From Acanthosepion esculentum (taxonomy: Eukaryota; Mollusca; Cephalopoda; Sepiida; Sepiidae), in the NCBI GenBank assembly GCA_964036315.1, contig CAXIWW010000817.1, positions 1,523,501-1,587,500 of the forward strand: a DNA stretch of 64,000 bases, given 5' to 3'. Under the pieces are notes generated by a model, which was given only the letters and a program-made list of their open reading frames with translations, was not told the DNA's origin and made no database searches. Shown piece by piece: positions 1 through 11,545 of the stretch (position 1 is the first letter of the stretch; every line of letters starts with the position of its first letter). Both the position numbers and the translations under genes were made by a program.

Positions 1-131
1 TCGTCTGCGTGGGACTTTCTGGGACTGGGGGTCGTCTGCGTGGGACTTTCTGGGACTGGGGGTCGTCTGCGTGGGACTTCCTGGGACTGTTTTCTGGGTG
101 GGGACTCGTCTGCGTAGGACTTTCTGGGACT

Positions 132-1555
132 GGGGGTCGTCTGCGTGGGTCTTTCTGGGACAGTCTCCTGGGTGCGGTGTCGTCTGCGTGGGACTTTATG
201 GGACTGGGGGTCTTCTGCGTGGGACTTTCTGGGACTGTCTCCTGGGTGGGGGTCGTCTTTTTGGGACTTTCTTGGATTGTCTCCTGGCTGGGGGTCGTCT
301 CCATAGGACTTCCTATGACTGGGGGTCGTCTGCGTGGGACTAACTGGGACTGTCTCCTGGGTGGGTGTTCGTCTGCGTGGGATTTTCTGGGACTGGGGGT
401 CGTCTGCGTGGGACTTGCTGGGACACTCTCCTGTCTGGGGGTCGTCTGCGTGGGACTTTCTGGGACTGGCTCCTGGGTGTGGGGTCGTCTGCGTGGGATA
501 TCTAGCACTGTCTCCTGGGTGGGGTGTCGTCTGTGTGAGACTTTCTTGGACTGGGGGTCGTCTGCGTGGGTCTTTCTTGGACTGGGTATCTTCTGCGTGT
601 GACTTTCTGGGAGTGTCTCCTGGGTGGGTGTCGTCTGTTTGGGACTTTCTGGGACTGTCTCCTGGTAGGGGGGCCTTTGCGTGGGACTTTCTTGGACTGT
701 CTCCTGACTGGGGTCGTCTGCATGGGACTTCCTAGGACTGGGGGTCGTCTGCGTGGGACTTTGTGGGACTGGGGGTCGTCTGCGTCGGACTTTCTGGGAC
801 TGTCTCCTGGGTGTGTGGTCGTCTGCGTGGGACTTTCTGGGACTGTCTCCTGGGTGGGGGTCGTCTGCGTGGGACTTTCTTGGACTGTCTCCTGGGTGGA
901 AGGTTGTCTGCATTGGACTTCCTAGGACTGGGGGTCGTCTGCGTGGGACTTTCTGGGACTGGAGGTGGTCTGCGTCGGACTTTCTGGGACTGTCTCCTGT
1001 GTGTATGGTCGTCTGCGTGGGTCTTTCTTGGACTGTCTCCTGGGTGGGGTGTCGTCTGCATGGGACTTTCTGGGACTGGAGGTCGTCTGCGTGGGTCTTT
1101 CTGAGACTGTCTCCTTGGTGGGGGTTCGTCTGCGTAGGACTTTCTGGGAATATCTCCTGCGTGGGGGGTCGTCTTCGTGGGACTTTCCGGGACTGGGTGT
1201 CGTCTGCGTTGGACTTTCTGGGACTGTCACCTAGGTGGGGGTCGTCTGTGTGTGACTTTCTTGGACTGGGGGTCACCTGCGTGGGACATTCTGGGACTGT
1301 CTCTTGGGTGGGGGGTCGTCTGCGTCGGACTTCTGGGACTGTCTCCTGGATGGGGGGTCGTCTGCGTGGGACTTTCTGGGACTGTCTCCTGGGTGGGGGT
1401 CGTCTGCGTGGGACTTTCTTGGACTGGGGGTCGTCAGCGTGGGACTTTCTGGGACTGTCTCCAGGGTGGGGGGTAGTCTGCGTGGGACTTTCTTGGACTG
1501 TCTCCTGGGTGGGGGGTCGTCTGCGTGGGACTTTCTGTGATTGTCTCCTGGGTGA
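132..1555 (+). repeat. Satellite A HOR, copy 0 (divergent)
   Basis: This is an older version of the 1.27 kb higher-order repeat seen downstream, about 1,424 bp long. The same ordered landmarks appear: a monomer with GACAGTCTCC followed by GTGCGGTGTCG near 150-180, and a monomer with GCCTTTGCG at 673, 1,415 bp before the next one at 2,088. Extra monomers and point changes make it longer and less alike than copies 1-8. The left boundary is approximate. Confidence 0.6.
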
Positions 1556-2858
1556 ATGTTCGTCTGCGTGGGTCTTTCTCGGACAGTCTCCAGGGTGCGG
1601 TGTCGTCTGCGTGGGACTTTGTGGGACTGGGGGTCTTCTGCGTGGGACTTTCTGGGAATGTCTCCTGGGTGGGGGTCGTCTTTTTGGGACTTTCTGGGAC
1701 TGTCTCCTGGGTTGGGGGGTCGTCTCCGTGGGATTTTCTGGGACTGTCTCCTGGGTGGGGTGTCGTATGCATGGGACTTTCTGGGACTGGGGGTCGTCTG
1801 CATGGGTCTTTCTGGTACAGTCTCCTTGGTGCGGTGTCGTCTGCGTGGGATTTTGTGGGACTGGGGGTCGTCTGCGTGGGACTTTCTGGGACTGGGGGTC
1901 GTCTGCGTGGGACTTCCTGGGACAGTCTCCTGGGTGGGGTGTCGTCTGCGGGGGACTTTCTGGGACTGGGGGTCGTCTCCGTGGGTCTTTCTTGGACTGG
2001 GGATCTTCTGCTAGGGACTTTCTGGGAGTGTCTCCTCGGTGGGTGTCGTCTGTTTTGGACTTTCTGGGACTGTCTCCTGGGTGGGGGGCCTTTGCGTGGG
2101 ACTTTCTGGGACTGTCTCCTGTCTCCTGACTGGGGTCGTCTGCATGGGACTTCCTAGGACTGGGGGTCGTCTGCGTGGGACTTTCTGGGACTGGGGGTCG
2201 TCTGCGTCGGACTTTCTGGGACTGTCTCCTGCGTGTGTGGTCGTCTGCGTGGGACTTTTTTGGACTGTCTCCTGGGTGGGGTTCTTCTGCGTGGGACTTT
2301 CTTGGACTGTCTCCTGGGTGGGAGGTTGTCTGCGTGGGATATCTGGGACAGTCTCCTGGTTGGGGGGTCGTCTGCATGGGACTTTCTGGGACTGGGGGTC
2401 GTCTGCGTGGGTCTTTCTTGGATTCTCCTGGGTGAGGGGTCTTCTGCGCAGGACATTCTGGGACTGGAGGTCGTCTGCGTGGGTCTTTCTGAGACTGTCT
2501 CCTGGGTGGGGGTTCTTCTGCGTGGCACTTTCTGGGAATGTCTCCTGCGTGGGGGGTCGTCTGCGTGGGACTTTCAGGGATTGGTTGTCGTCTGCGTGGG
2601 ACTTTCTGGGACTGTCACCTAGGTGGGGGTCGTCTGTGTGTGACTTTCTGGGACTGGGGGTCGTCTGCGTGGGACTTTCTGGGACTGTCTCCTGGGTGGT
2701 GGTCGTCTGCGTGGGACTTTCTGGGACTGAAGGTCGTCTGCGTGGGACTTTCTGGGACTGTCTCCTGGGTGGGGGGTAGTCTGCGTGGGACTTTCTTGGA
2801 CTGTCTCCTGGGTGGGGGGTCGTCTGCGTGGGACTTTCTGTGATTGTCTCCTGGGTGA
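1556..2858 (+). repeat. Satellite A HOR, copy 1
   Basis: Copies are phased on a diagnostic monomer reading GGTGAATGTTCG (ATG of that string at 1,556). The next anchor is at 2,859, giving 1,303 bp. A truncated marker monomer that has lost part of the GTCT block (GATTCTCCTGGGTGAGG) lies at 2,421. The copy is about 33 bp longer than copy 2. Confidence 0.85.
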
Positions 2859-4128
2859 ATGTTCGTCTGCGTGGGTCTTTCTCGGACAGTCTCCAGGGTG
2901 CGGTGTCGTCTGCGTGGGACTTTGTGGGACTGGGGGTCTTCTGCGTGGGACTTTCTGGGAATGTCTCCTGGGTGGGGGTCGTCTTTTTGGGACTTTCTGG
3001 GACTGTCTCCTGGGTGGGGGGTCGTCTCCGTGGGATTTTCTGGGACTGTCTCCTGGGTGGGGTGTCGTATGCATGGGACTTTCTGGGACTGGGAGTCGTC
3101 TGCATGGGTCTTTCTGGTACAGTCTCCTTGGTGCGGTGTCGTCTGCGTGGGACTTTCTGGGACTGGGGGTCGTCTGCGTGGGACTTCCTGGGACAGTCTC
3201 CTGGGTGGGGTGTCGTCTGCGGGGGACTTTCTGGGACTGGGGGTCGTCTCCGTGGGTCTTTCTTGGACTGGGGATCTTCTGCTAGGGACTTTCTGGGAGT
3301 GTCTCCTCGGTGGGTGTCCTCTGTTTGGACTTTCTGGGACTGTCTCCTGGGTGGGGGGCCTTTGCGTGGGACTTTCTGGGACTGTCTCCTGTATCCTGAC
3401 TGGGGTCGTCTGCATGGGACTTCCTAGGACTGGGGGTCGTCTGCGTGGGACTTTCTGGGACTGGGGGTCGTCTGCGTCGGACTTTCTGGGACTGTCTCCT
3501 GCGTGTGTGGTCGTCTGCGTGGGACTTTCTGGGACTGTCTCCTGGGTGGGGGTCGTCTGCGTGGGACTTTCTTGGACTGTCTCCTGGGTGGGAGGTTGTC
3601 TGCGTGGGATATCTGGGACAGTCTCCTGGGTGGGGGGTCGTCTGCATGGGACTTTCTGGGACTGGGGGTCGTCTGCGTGGGTCTTTCTTGGATTCTCCTG
3701 GGTGAGGGGTCTTCTGCGCAGGTCATTCTGGGACTGGAGGTCGTCTGCGTGGGTCTTTCTGAGACTGTCTCCTGGGTGGGGGTTCTTCTGCGTGGCACTT
3801 TCTGGGAATGTCTCCTGCGTGGCGGGTCGTCTGCGTGGGACTTTCAGGGATTGGGTGTCGTCTGCGTGGGACTTTCTGGGACTGTCACCTAGGTGGGGGT
3901 CGTCTGTGTGTGACTTTCTGGGACTGGGGGTCGTCTGCGTGGGACTTTCTGGGACTGTCTCCTGGGTGGGGGTCGTCTGCGTGGGACTTTCTGGGACTGA
4001 AGGTCGTCTGCGTGGGACTTTCTGGGACTGTCTCCTGGGTGGGGGGTAGTCTGCGTGGGACTTTCTTGGACTGTCTCCTGGGTGGGGGGTCGTCTGCGTG
4101 GGACTTTCTGTGATTGTCTCCTGGGTGA
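2859..4128 (+). repeat. Satellite A HOR, copy 2 (full length)
   Basis: Anchor to anchor 1,270 bp, the standard length. The marker monomer is at 3,691. Landmark monomers recur at 1,270 bp from copy 1, for example GCCTTTGCG at 2,088 and 3,358. It is also the first unit of the first 3.2 kb super-repeat. Confidence 0.9.
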
Positions 4129-4823
4129 ATGTTCGTCTGCGTGGGTCTTTCTCGGACAGTCTCCAGGGTGCGGTGTCGTCTGCGTGGGACTTTGTGGGAC
4201 TGGGGGTCTTCTGCGTGGGACTTTCTGGGAATGTCTCCTGGGTGGGGGTCGTCTTTTTGGGACTTTCTTGGACTGTCTCCTGGGTGGGGGTCGTCTGCGT
4301 GGGACTTTCTTGGACTGTCTCCTGGGTGGGAGGTTGTCTGCGTGGGATATCTGGGACAGTCTCCTGGTTGGGGGGTCGTCTGCATGGGACTTTCTGGGAC
4401 TGGGGGTCGTCTGCGTGGGTCTTTCTTGGATTCTCCTGGGTGAGGGGTCTTCTGCGCAGGACATCCTGGGACTGGAGGTCGTCTGCGTGGGTCTTTCTGA
4501 GACTGTCTCCTGGGTGGGGGTTCTTCTGCGTGGCACTTTCTGGGAATGTCTCCTGCGTGGGGGGTCGTCTGCGTGGGACTTTCAGGGATTGGTTGTCGTC
4601 TGCGTGGGACTTTCTGGGACTGTCACCTAGGTGGGGGTCGTCTGTGTGTGACTTTCTGGGACTGGGGGTCGTCTGCGTGGGACTTTCTGGGACTGTCTCC
4701 TGGGTGGTGGTCGTCTGCGTGGGACTTTCTGGGACTGAAGGTCGTCTGCGTGGGACTTTCTGGGACTGTCTCCTGGGTGGGGGGTAGTGTGCGTGGGACT
4801 TTCTTGGACTGTCTCCTGGGTGA
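4129..4823 (+). repeat. Satellite A HOR, copy 3 (internal deletion)
   Basis: Only 695 bp anchor to anchor. Compared with copy 2 it jumps from the GTCTTTTTGGG monomer near 4,250 straight to the GGGAGGTTGTC monomer near 4,328, and it also lacks a monomer just before the next anchor. Both breakpoints recur in copy 6, so the deleted form was duplicated after it arose. The marker monomer is at 4,429. Confidence 0.88.
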
Positions 4824-6051
4824 ATGTTCGTCTGCGTGGGTCTTTCTCGGACAGTCTCCAGGGTGCGGTGTCGTCTGCGTGGGACTTTGTGGGACTGGGG
4901 GTCTTCTGCGTGGGACTTTCTGGGAATGTCTCCTGGGTGGGGGTCGTCTTTTTGGGACTTTCTGGGACTGTCTCCTGGGTGGGGGGTCGTCTCCGTGGGA
5001 TTTTCTGGGACTGGGAGTCGTCTGCATGGGTCTTTCTGGTACAGTCTCCTTGGTGCGGTGTCGTCTGCGTGGGACTTTCTGGGACTGGGGGTCGTCTGCG
5101 TGGGACTTCCTGGGACAGTCTCCTGGGTGGGGTGTCGTCTGCGGGGGACTTTCTGGGACTGGGGGTCGTCTCCGTGGGTCTTTCTTGGACTGGGTATCTT
5201 CTGCTAGGGACTTTCTGGGAGTGTCTCCTCGGTGGGTGTCCTCTGTTTTGGACTTTCTGGGACTGTCTCCTGGGTGGGGGGCCTTTGCGTGGGACTTTCT
5301 GGGACTGTCTCCTGTATCCTGACTGGGGTCGTCTGCATGGGACTTCCTAGGACTGGGGGTCGTCTGCGTGGGACTTTCTGGGACTGTGGGTCGTCTGCGT
5401 CGGACTTTCTGGGACTGTCTCCTGCGTGTGTGGTCGTCTGCGTGGGACTTTCTGGGACTGTCTCCTGGGTGGGGGTCGTCTGCGTGGGACTTTCTTGGAC
5501 TGTCTCCTGGGTGGGAGGTTGTCTGCGTGGTATATCTGGGACAGTCTCCTGGGTGGGGGGTCGTCTGCATGGGACTTTCTGGGACTGGGGGTCGTCTGCG
5601 TGGGTCTTTCTTGGATTCTCCTGGGTGAGGGGTCTTCTGCGCAGGACATTCTGGGACTGGAGGTCGTCTGCGTGGGTCTTTCTGAGACTGTCTCCTGGGT
5701 GGGGGTTCTTCTGCGTGGCACTTTCTGGGAATGTCTCCTGCGTGGGGGGTCGTCTGCGTGGGACTTTCAGGGATTGGTTGTCGTCTGCGTGGGACTTTCT
5801 GGGACTGTCACCTAGGTGGGGGTCGTCTGTGTGTGACTTCCTGGGACTGGGGGTCGTCTGCGTGGGACTTTCTGGGACTGTCTCCTGGGTGGTGGTCGTC
5901 TGCGTGGGACTTTCTGGGACTGAAGGTCGTCTGCGTGGGACTTTCTGGGACTGTCTCCTGGGTGGGGGGTAATGTGCGTGGGACTTTCTTGGACTGTCTC
6001 CTGGGTGGGGGGTCGTCTGCGTGGGACTTTCTGTGATTGTCTCCTGGGTGA
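4824..6051 (+). repeat. Satellite A HOR, copy 4
   Basis: 1,228 bp anchor to anchor, about one long monomer shorter than the standard copy. The monomer with GTCGTATGC, present in copies 5, 7 and 8, is missing. The marker monomer is at 5,614. Confidence 0.88.
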
Positions 6052-7323
6052 ATGTTCGTCTGCGTGGGTCTTTCTCGGACAGTCTCCAGGGTGCGGTGTC
6101 GTCTGCGTGGGACTTTGTGGGAGTGGGGGTCTTCTGCGTGGGACTTTCTGGGAATGTCTCCTGGGTGGGGGTCGTCTTTTTGGGATTTTCTGGGACTGTC
6201 TCCTGGGTGGGGGGTCGTCTCCGTGGGATTTTCTGGGACTGTCTCCTGGGTGGGGTGTCGTATGCATGGGACTTTCTGGGACTGGGAGTCGTCTGCATGG
6301 GTCTTTCTGGTACAGTCTCCTTGGTGCGGTGTCGTCTGCGTGGGACTTTCTGGGACTGGGGGTCGTCTGCGTGGGACTTCCTGGGACAGTCTCCTGGGTG
6401 GGGTGTCGTCTGCGGGGGACTTTCTGGGACTGGGGGTCGTCTCCGTGGGTCTTTCTTGGACTGGGGATCTTCTGCTAGGGACTTTCTGGGAGTGTCTCCT
6501 CGGTGGGTGTCCTCTGTTTTGGACTTTCTGGGACTGTCTCCTGGGTGGGGGGCCTTTGCGTGGGAATTTCTGGGACTGTCTCCTGTATCCTGACTGGGGT
6601 CGTCTGCATGGGACTTCCTAGGACTGGGGGTCGTCTGCGTGGGACTTTCTGGGACTGGGGGTCGTCTGCGTCGGACTTTCTGGGACTGTCTCCTGCGTGT
6701 GTGGTCGTCTGCGTGGGACTTTCTGGGACTGTCTCCTGGGTGGGGGTCGTCTGCGTGGGACTTTCTTGGACTGTCTCCTGGGTGGGAGGTTGTCTGCGTG
6801 GGATATCTGGGACAGTCTCCTGGGTGGGGGGTCATCTGCATGGGACTTTCTGGGACTGGGGGTCGTCTGCGTGGGTCTTTCTTGGATTCTCCTGGGTGAG
6901 GGGTCTTCTGCGCAGGTCATTCTGGGACTGGAGGTCGTCTGCGTGGGTCTTTCTGAGACTGTCTCCTGGGTGGGGGTTCTTCTGCGTGGCACTTTCTGGG
7001 AATGTCTCCTGCGTGGCGGGTCGTCTGCGTGGGACTTTCAGGGATTGGGTGTCGTCTGCGTGGGACTTTCTGGGACTGTCACCTAGGTGGGGGTCGTCTG
7101 TGTGTGACTTTCTGGGACTGGGGTTTCGTCTGCGTGGGACTTTCTGGGACTGTCTCCTGGGTGGGGGTCGTCTGCGTGGGACTTTCTGGGACTGAAGGTC
7201 GTCTGCGTGGGACTTTCTGGGACTGTCTCCTGGGTGGGGGGTAGTCTGCGTGGGACTTTCTTGGACTGTCTCCTGGGTGGGGGGTCGTCTGCGTGGGACT
7301 TTCTGTGATTGTCTCCTGGGTGA
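6052..7323 (+). repeat. Satellite A HOR, copy 5
   Basis: 1,272 bp anchor to anchor with the standard monomer order. The marker monomer is at 6,885. It is the first unit of the second 3.2 kb super-repeat. Confidence 0.9.
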
Positions 7324-8049
7324 ATGTTCGTCTGCGTGGGTCTTTCTCGGACAGTCTCCAGGGTGCGGTGTCGTCTGCGTGGGACTTTGTGGGACTGGGG
7401 GTCTTCTGCGTGGGACTTTCTGGGAATGTCTCCTGGGTGGGGGTCGTCTTTTTGGGACTTTCTTGGACTGTCTCCTGGGTGGGGGTCGTCTGCGTGGGAC
7501 TTTCTTGGACTGTCTCCTGGGTGGGAGGTTGTCTGCGTGGGATATCTGGGACAGTCTCCTGGTTGGGGGGTCGTCTGCATGGGACTTTCTGGGACTGGGG
7601 GTCGTCTGCATGGGACTTTCTGGGACTGGGGGTCGTCTGCGTGGGTCTTTCTTGGATTCTCCTGGGTGAGGGGTCTTCTGCGCAGGACATTCTGGGACTG
7701 GAGGTCGTCTGCGTGGGTCTTTCTGAGACTGTCTCCTGGGTGGGGGTTCTTCTGCGTGGCACTTTCTGGGAATGTCTCCTGCGTGGGGGGTCGTCTGCGT
7801 GGGACTTTCAGGGATTGGTTGTCGTCTGCGTGGGACTTTCTGGGACTGTCACCTAGGTGGGGGTCGTCTGTGTGTGACTTTCTGGGACTGGGGGTCGTCT
7901 GCGTGGGACTTTCTGGGACTGTCTCCTGGGTGGTGGTCGTCTGCGTGGGACTTTCTGGGACTGAAGGTCGTCTGCGTGGGACTTTCTGGGACTGTCTCCT
8001 GGGTGGGGGGTAGTGTGCGTGGGACTTTCTTGGACTGTCTCCTGGGTGA
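7324..8049 (+). repeat. Satellite A HOR, copy 6 (same internal deletion as copy 3)
   Basis: 726 bp anchor to anchor. The large deletion junction is the same as in copy 3. The copy is 31 bp longer because one short monomer is duplicated near 7,575-7,635. The marker monomer is at 7,655. Confidence 0.88.
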
Positions 8050-9320
8050 ATGTTCGTCTGCGTGGGTCTTTCTCGGACAGTCTCCAGGGTGCGGTGTCGT
8101 CTGCGTGGGACTTTGTGGGACTGGGGGTCTTCTGCGTGGGACTTTCTGGGAATGTCTCCTGGGTGGGGGTCGTCTTTTTGGGACTTTCTGGGACTGTCTC
8201 CTGGGTGGGGGGTCGTCTCCGTGGGATTTTCTGGGACTGTCTCCTGGGTGGGGTGTCGTATGCATGGGACTTTCTGGGACTGGGAGTCGTCTGCATGGGT
8301 CTTTCTGGTACAGTCTCCTTGGTGCGGTGTCGTCTGCGTGGGACTTTCTGGGACTGGGGGTCGTCTGCGTGGGACTTCCTGGGACAGTCTCCTGGGTGGG
8401 GTGTCGTCTGCGGGGGACTTTCTGGGACTGGGGGTCGTCTCCGTGGGTCTTTCTTGGACTGGGGATCTTCTGCTAGGGACTTTCTGGGAGTGTCTCCTCG
8501 GTGGGTGTCCTCTGTTTTGGACTTTCTGGGACTGTCTCCTGGGTAGGGGGCCTTTGCGTGGGACTTTCTGGGACTGTCTCCTGTATCCTGACTGGGGTCG
8601 TCTGCATGGGACTTCCTAGGACTGGGGGTCGTCTGCGTGGGACTTTCTGGGACTGTGGGTCGTCTGCGTCGGACTTTCTGGGACTGTCTCCTGCGTGTGT
8701 GGTCGTCTGCGTGGGACTTTCTGGGACTGTCTCCTGGGTGGGGGTCGTCTGCGTGGGACTTTCTTGGACTGTCTCCTGGGTGGGAGGTTGTCTGCGTGGG
8801 ATATCTGGGACAGTCTCCTGGGTGGGGGGTCGTCTGCATGGGACTTTCTGGGACTGGGGGTCGTCTGCGTGGGTCTTTCTTGGATTCTCCTGGGTGAGGG
8901 GTCTTCTGCGCAGGTCATTCTGGGACTGGAGGTCGTCTGCGTGGGTCTTTCTGAGACTGTCTCCTGGGTGGGGGTTCTTCTGCGTGGCACTTTCTGGGAA
9001 TGTCTCCTGCGTGGCGGGTCGTCTGCGTGGGACTTTCAGGGATTGGGTGTCGTCTGCGTGGGACTTTCTGGGACTGTCACATAGGTGGGGGTCGTCTGTG
9101 TGTGACTTTCTGGGACTGGGGGTCGTCTGCGTGGGACTTTCTGGGACTGTCTCCTGGGTGGTGGTCGTCTGCGTGGGACTTTCTGGGACTGAAGGTCGTC
9201 TGCGTGGGACTTTCTGGGACTGTCTCCTGGGTGGGGGGTAGTCTGCGTGGGACTTTCTTGGACTGTCTCCTGGGTGGGGGGTCGTCTGCGTGGGACTTTC
9301 TGTGATTGTCTCCTGGGTGA
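8050..9320 (+). repeat. Satellite A HOR, copy 7
   Basis: 1,271 bp anchor to anchor. Standard monomer order, with the marker monomer at 8,883. It includes the GTCGTATGC monomer that copy 4 lacks. Confidence 0.9.
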
Positions 9321-10591
9321 ATGTTCGTCTGCGTGGGTCTTTCTCGGACAGTCTCCAGGGTGCGGTGTCGTCTGCGTGGGACTTTGTGGGACTGGGGGTC
9401 TTCTGCGTGGGACTTTCTGGGAATGTCTCCTGGGTGGGGGTCGTCTTTTTGGGACTTTCTGGGACTGTCTCCTGGGTGGGGGGTCGTCTCCGTGGGATTT
9501 TCTGGGACTGTCTCCTGGGTGGGGTGTCGTATGCATGGGACTTTCTGGGACTGGGAGTCGTCTGCATGGGTCTTTCTGGTACAGTCTCCTTGGTGCGGTG
9601 TCGTCTGCGTGGGACTTTCTGGGACTGGGGGTCGTCTGCGTGGGACTTCCTGGGACAGTCTCCTGGGTGGGGTGTCGTCTGCGGGGGACTTTCTGGGACT
9701 GGGGGTCGTCTCCGTGGGTCTTTCTTGGACTGGGGATCTTCTGCTAGGGACTTTCTGGGAGTGTCTCCTCGGTGGGTGTCCTCTGTTTTGGACTTTCTGG
9801 GACTGTCTCCTGGGTGGGGGGCCTTTGCGTGGGACTTTCTGGGACTGTCTCCTGTATCCTGACTGGGGTCGTCTGCATGGGACTTCCTAGGACTGGGGGT
9901 CGTCTGCGTGGGACTTTCTGGGACTGGAGGTCGTCTGCGTCGGACTTTCTGGGACTGTCTCCTGCGTGTGTGGTCGTCTGCGTGGGACTTTCTGGGACTG
10001 TCTCCTGGGCGGGGGTCGTCTGCGTGGGACTTTCTTGGACTGTCTCCTGGGTGGGAGGTTGTCTGCGTGGGATATCTGGGACAGTCTCCTGGGTGGGGGG
10101 TCGTCTGCATGGGACTTTCTGGGACTGGGGGTCGTCTGCGTGGGTCTTTCTTGGATTCTCCTGGGTGAGGGGTCTTCTGCGCAGGTCATTCTGGGACTGG
10201 AGGTCGTCTGCGTGGGTCTTTCTGAGACTGTCTCCTGGGTGGGGGTTCTTCTGCGTGGCACTTTCTGGGAATGTCTCCTGCGTGGCGGGTCGTCTGCGTG
10301 GGACTTTCAGGGATTGGGTGTCGTCTGCGTGGGACTTTCTGGGACTGTCACCTAGGTGGGGGTCGTCTGTGTGTGACTTTCTGGGACTGGGGGTCGTCTG
10401 CGTGGGACTTTCTGGGACTGTCTCCTGGGTGGTGGTCGTCTGCGTGGGACTTTCTGGGACTGAAGGTCGTCTGCGTGGGACTTTCTGGGACTGTCTCCTG
10501 GGTGGGGGGTAGTCTGCGTGGGACTTTCTTGGACTGTCTCCTGGGTGGGGGGTCGTCTGCGTGGGACTTTCTGTGATTGTCTCCTGGGTGA
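9321..10591 (+). repeat. Satellite A HOR, copy 8
   Basis: 1,271 bp anchor to anchor. Standard monomer order, with the marker monomer at 10,154. It is the last complete standard copy on the left arm. Confidence 0.9.
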
Positions 10592-11545
10592 ATGTTCGTC
10601 TGCGTGGGTCTTTCTCGGACAGTCTCCAGGGTGCGGTGTCGTCTGCGTGGGACTTTGTGGGACTGGGGGTCTTCTGCGTGGGACTTTCTGGGAATGTCTC
10701 CTGGGTGGGGGTCGTCTTTTTGGGACTTTCTGGGACTGTCTCCTGGGTGGGGGTTCGTCTCCGTGGGATTTTCTGGGACTGTCTCCTGGGTGGGGGTTCG
10801 TCTGCGTGGGATTTTGTGGGACTGGGGGTCGTCTGCGTGGGACTTTCTGGGACTGGGGGTCGTCTGCGTGGGACTTCCTGGGACAGTCTCCTGGGTGGGG
10901 TGTCGTCTGCGGGGGACTTTCTGGGACTGGGGATCTTCTGCTAGGGACTTTCTGGGAGAGTCTGCTCGGTGGGTGTCGTCTGTTTTGGACTTTCTGGGAC
11001 TGTCTCCTTGGTGGGGGGTCGTCTGCGTGGGACTTTCTGCGACTGGGGGTCGTCTGCGTCGGACTTTCTGGGACTGTCTCCTGCGTGTGTGGTCGTCTGC
11101 GTGGGACTTTCTTGGACTGTCTCCTGGGTGGGGGTCGTCTGCGTGGGACTTTCTTGGACTGTCTCCTGGGTGGGAGGTTGTCTGCGTGGGATATCTGGGA
11201 CAGTCTCCTGGGTGGGGGGTCGTCTGCATGGGACTTTCTGGGACTGGGGGTCGTCTGCGTGGGTCTTTCTTGGATTCTCCTGGGTGAGGGGTCTTCTGCG
11301 CAGGACATTCTGGGACTGGAGGTCGTCTGCGTGGGTCTTTCTGAGACTGTCTCCTGGGTGGGGGTTCTTCTGCGTGGCACTTTCTGGGAATGTCTCCTGC
11401 GTGGGGGGTCGTCTGCGTGGGACTTTCAGGGATTGGGTGTCGTCTGCGTGGGACTTTCTGGGACTGTCACCTGGGTGGGGGTCGTCTGTGTGTGACTTTC
11501 TGGGACTGGGGGTCGTCTGCGTGGGACTTTCTGGGACTGTCTCCT
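10592..11545 (+). repeat. Satellite A HOR, copy 9 (partial, edge copy)
   Basis: It starts with the anchor monomer and keeps the marker monomer at 11,273 and the CAGGGATTGGG monomer near 11,425. Several monomers are missing in the middle: the interval between CTAGGGACT landmarks is 1,197 bp instead of 1,271. After about 11,545 the monomer order no longer matches the HOR. This is the transition from the homogenised block to the divergent flank. Confidence 0.75.

Larger units (their letters stand above)
2859..6051 (+). repeat. Second-level 3.2 kb super-repeat, copy 1
   Basis: HOR copies 2, 3 and 4 (1,270 + 695 + 1,228 bp) form a block of 3,193 bp. The full, deleted, full order is repeated by copies 5, 6 and 7, including the same deletion breakpoint in the middle unit. 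Confidence 0.8.
6052..9320 (+). repeat. Second-level 3.2 kb super-repeat, copy 2
   Basis: HOR copies 5, 6 and 7 (1,272 + 726 + 1,271 bp) form a block of 3,269 bp. It is longer than copy 1 of the super-repeat mainly by one short monomer in copy 6 and one long monomer in copy 7. Confidence 0.8.
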
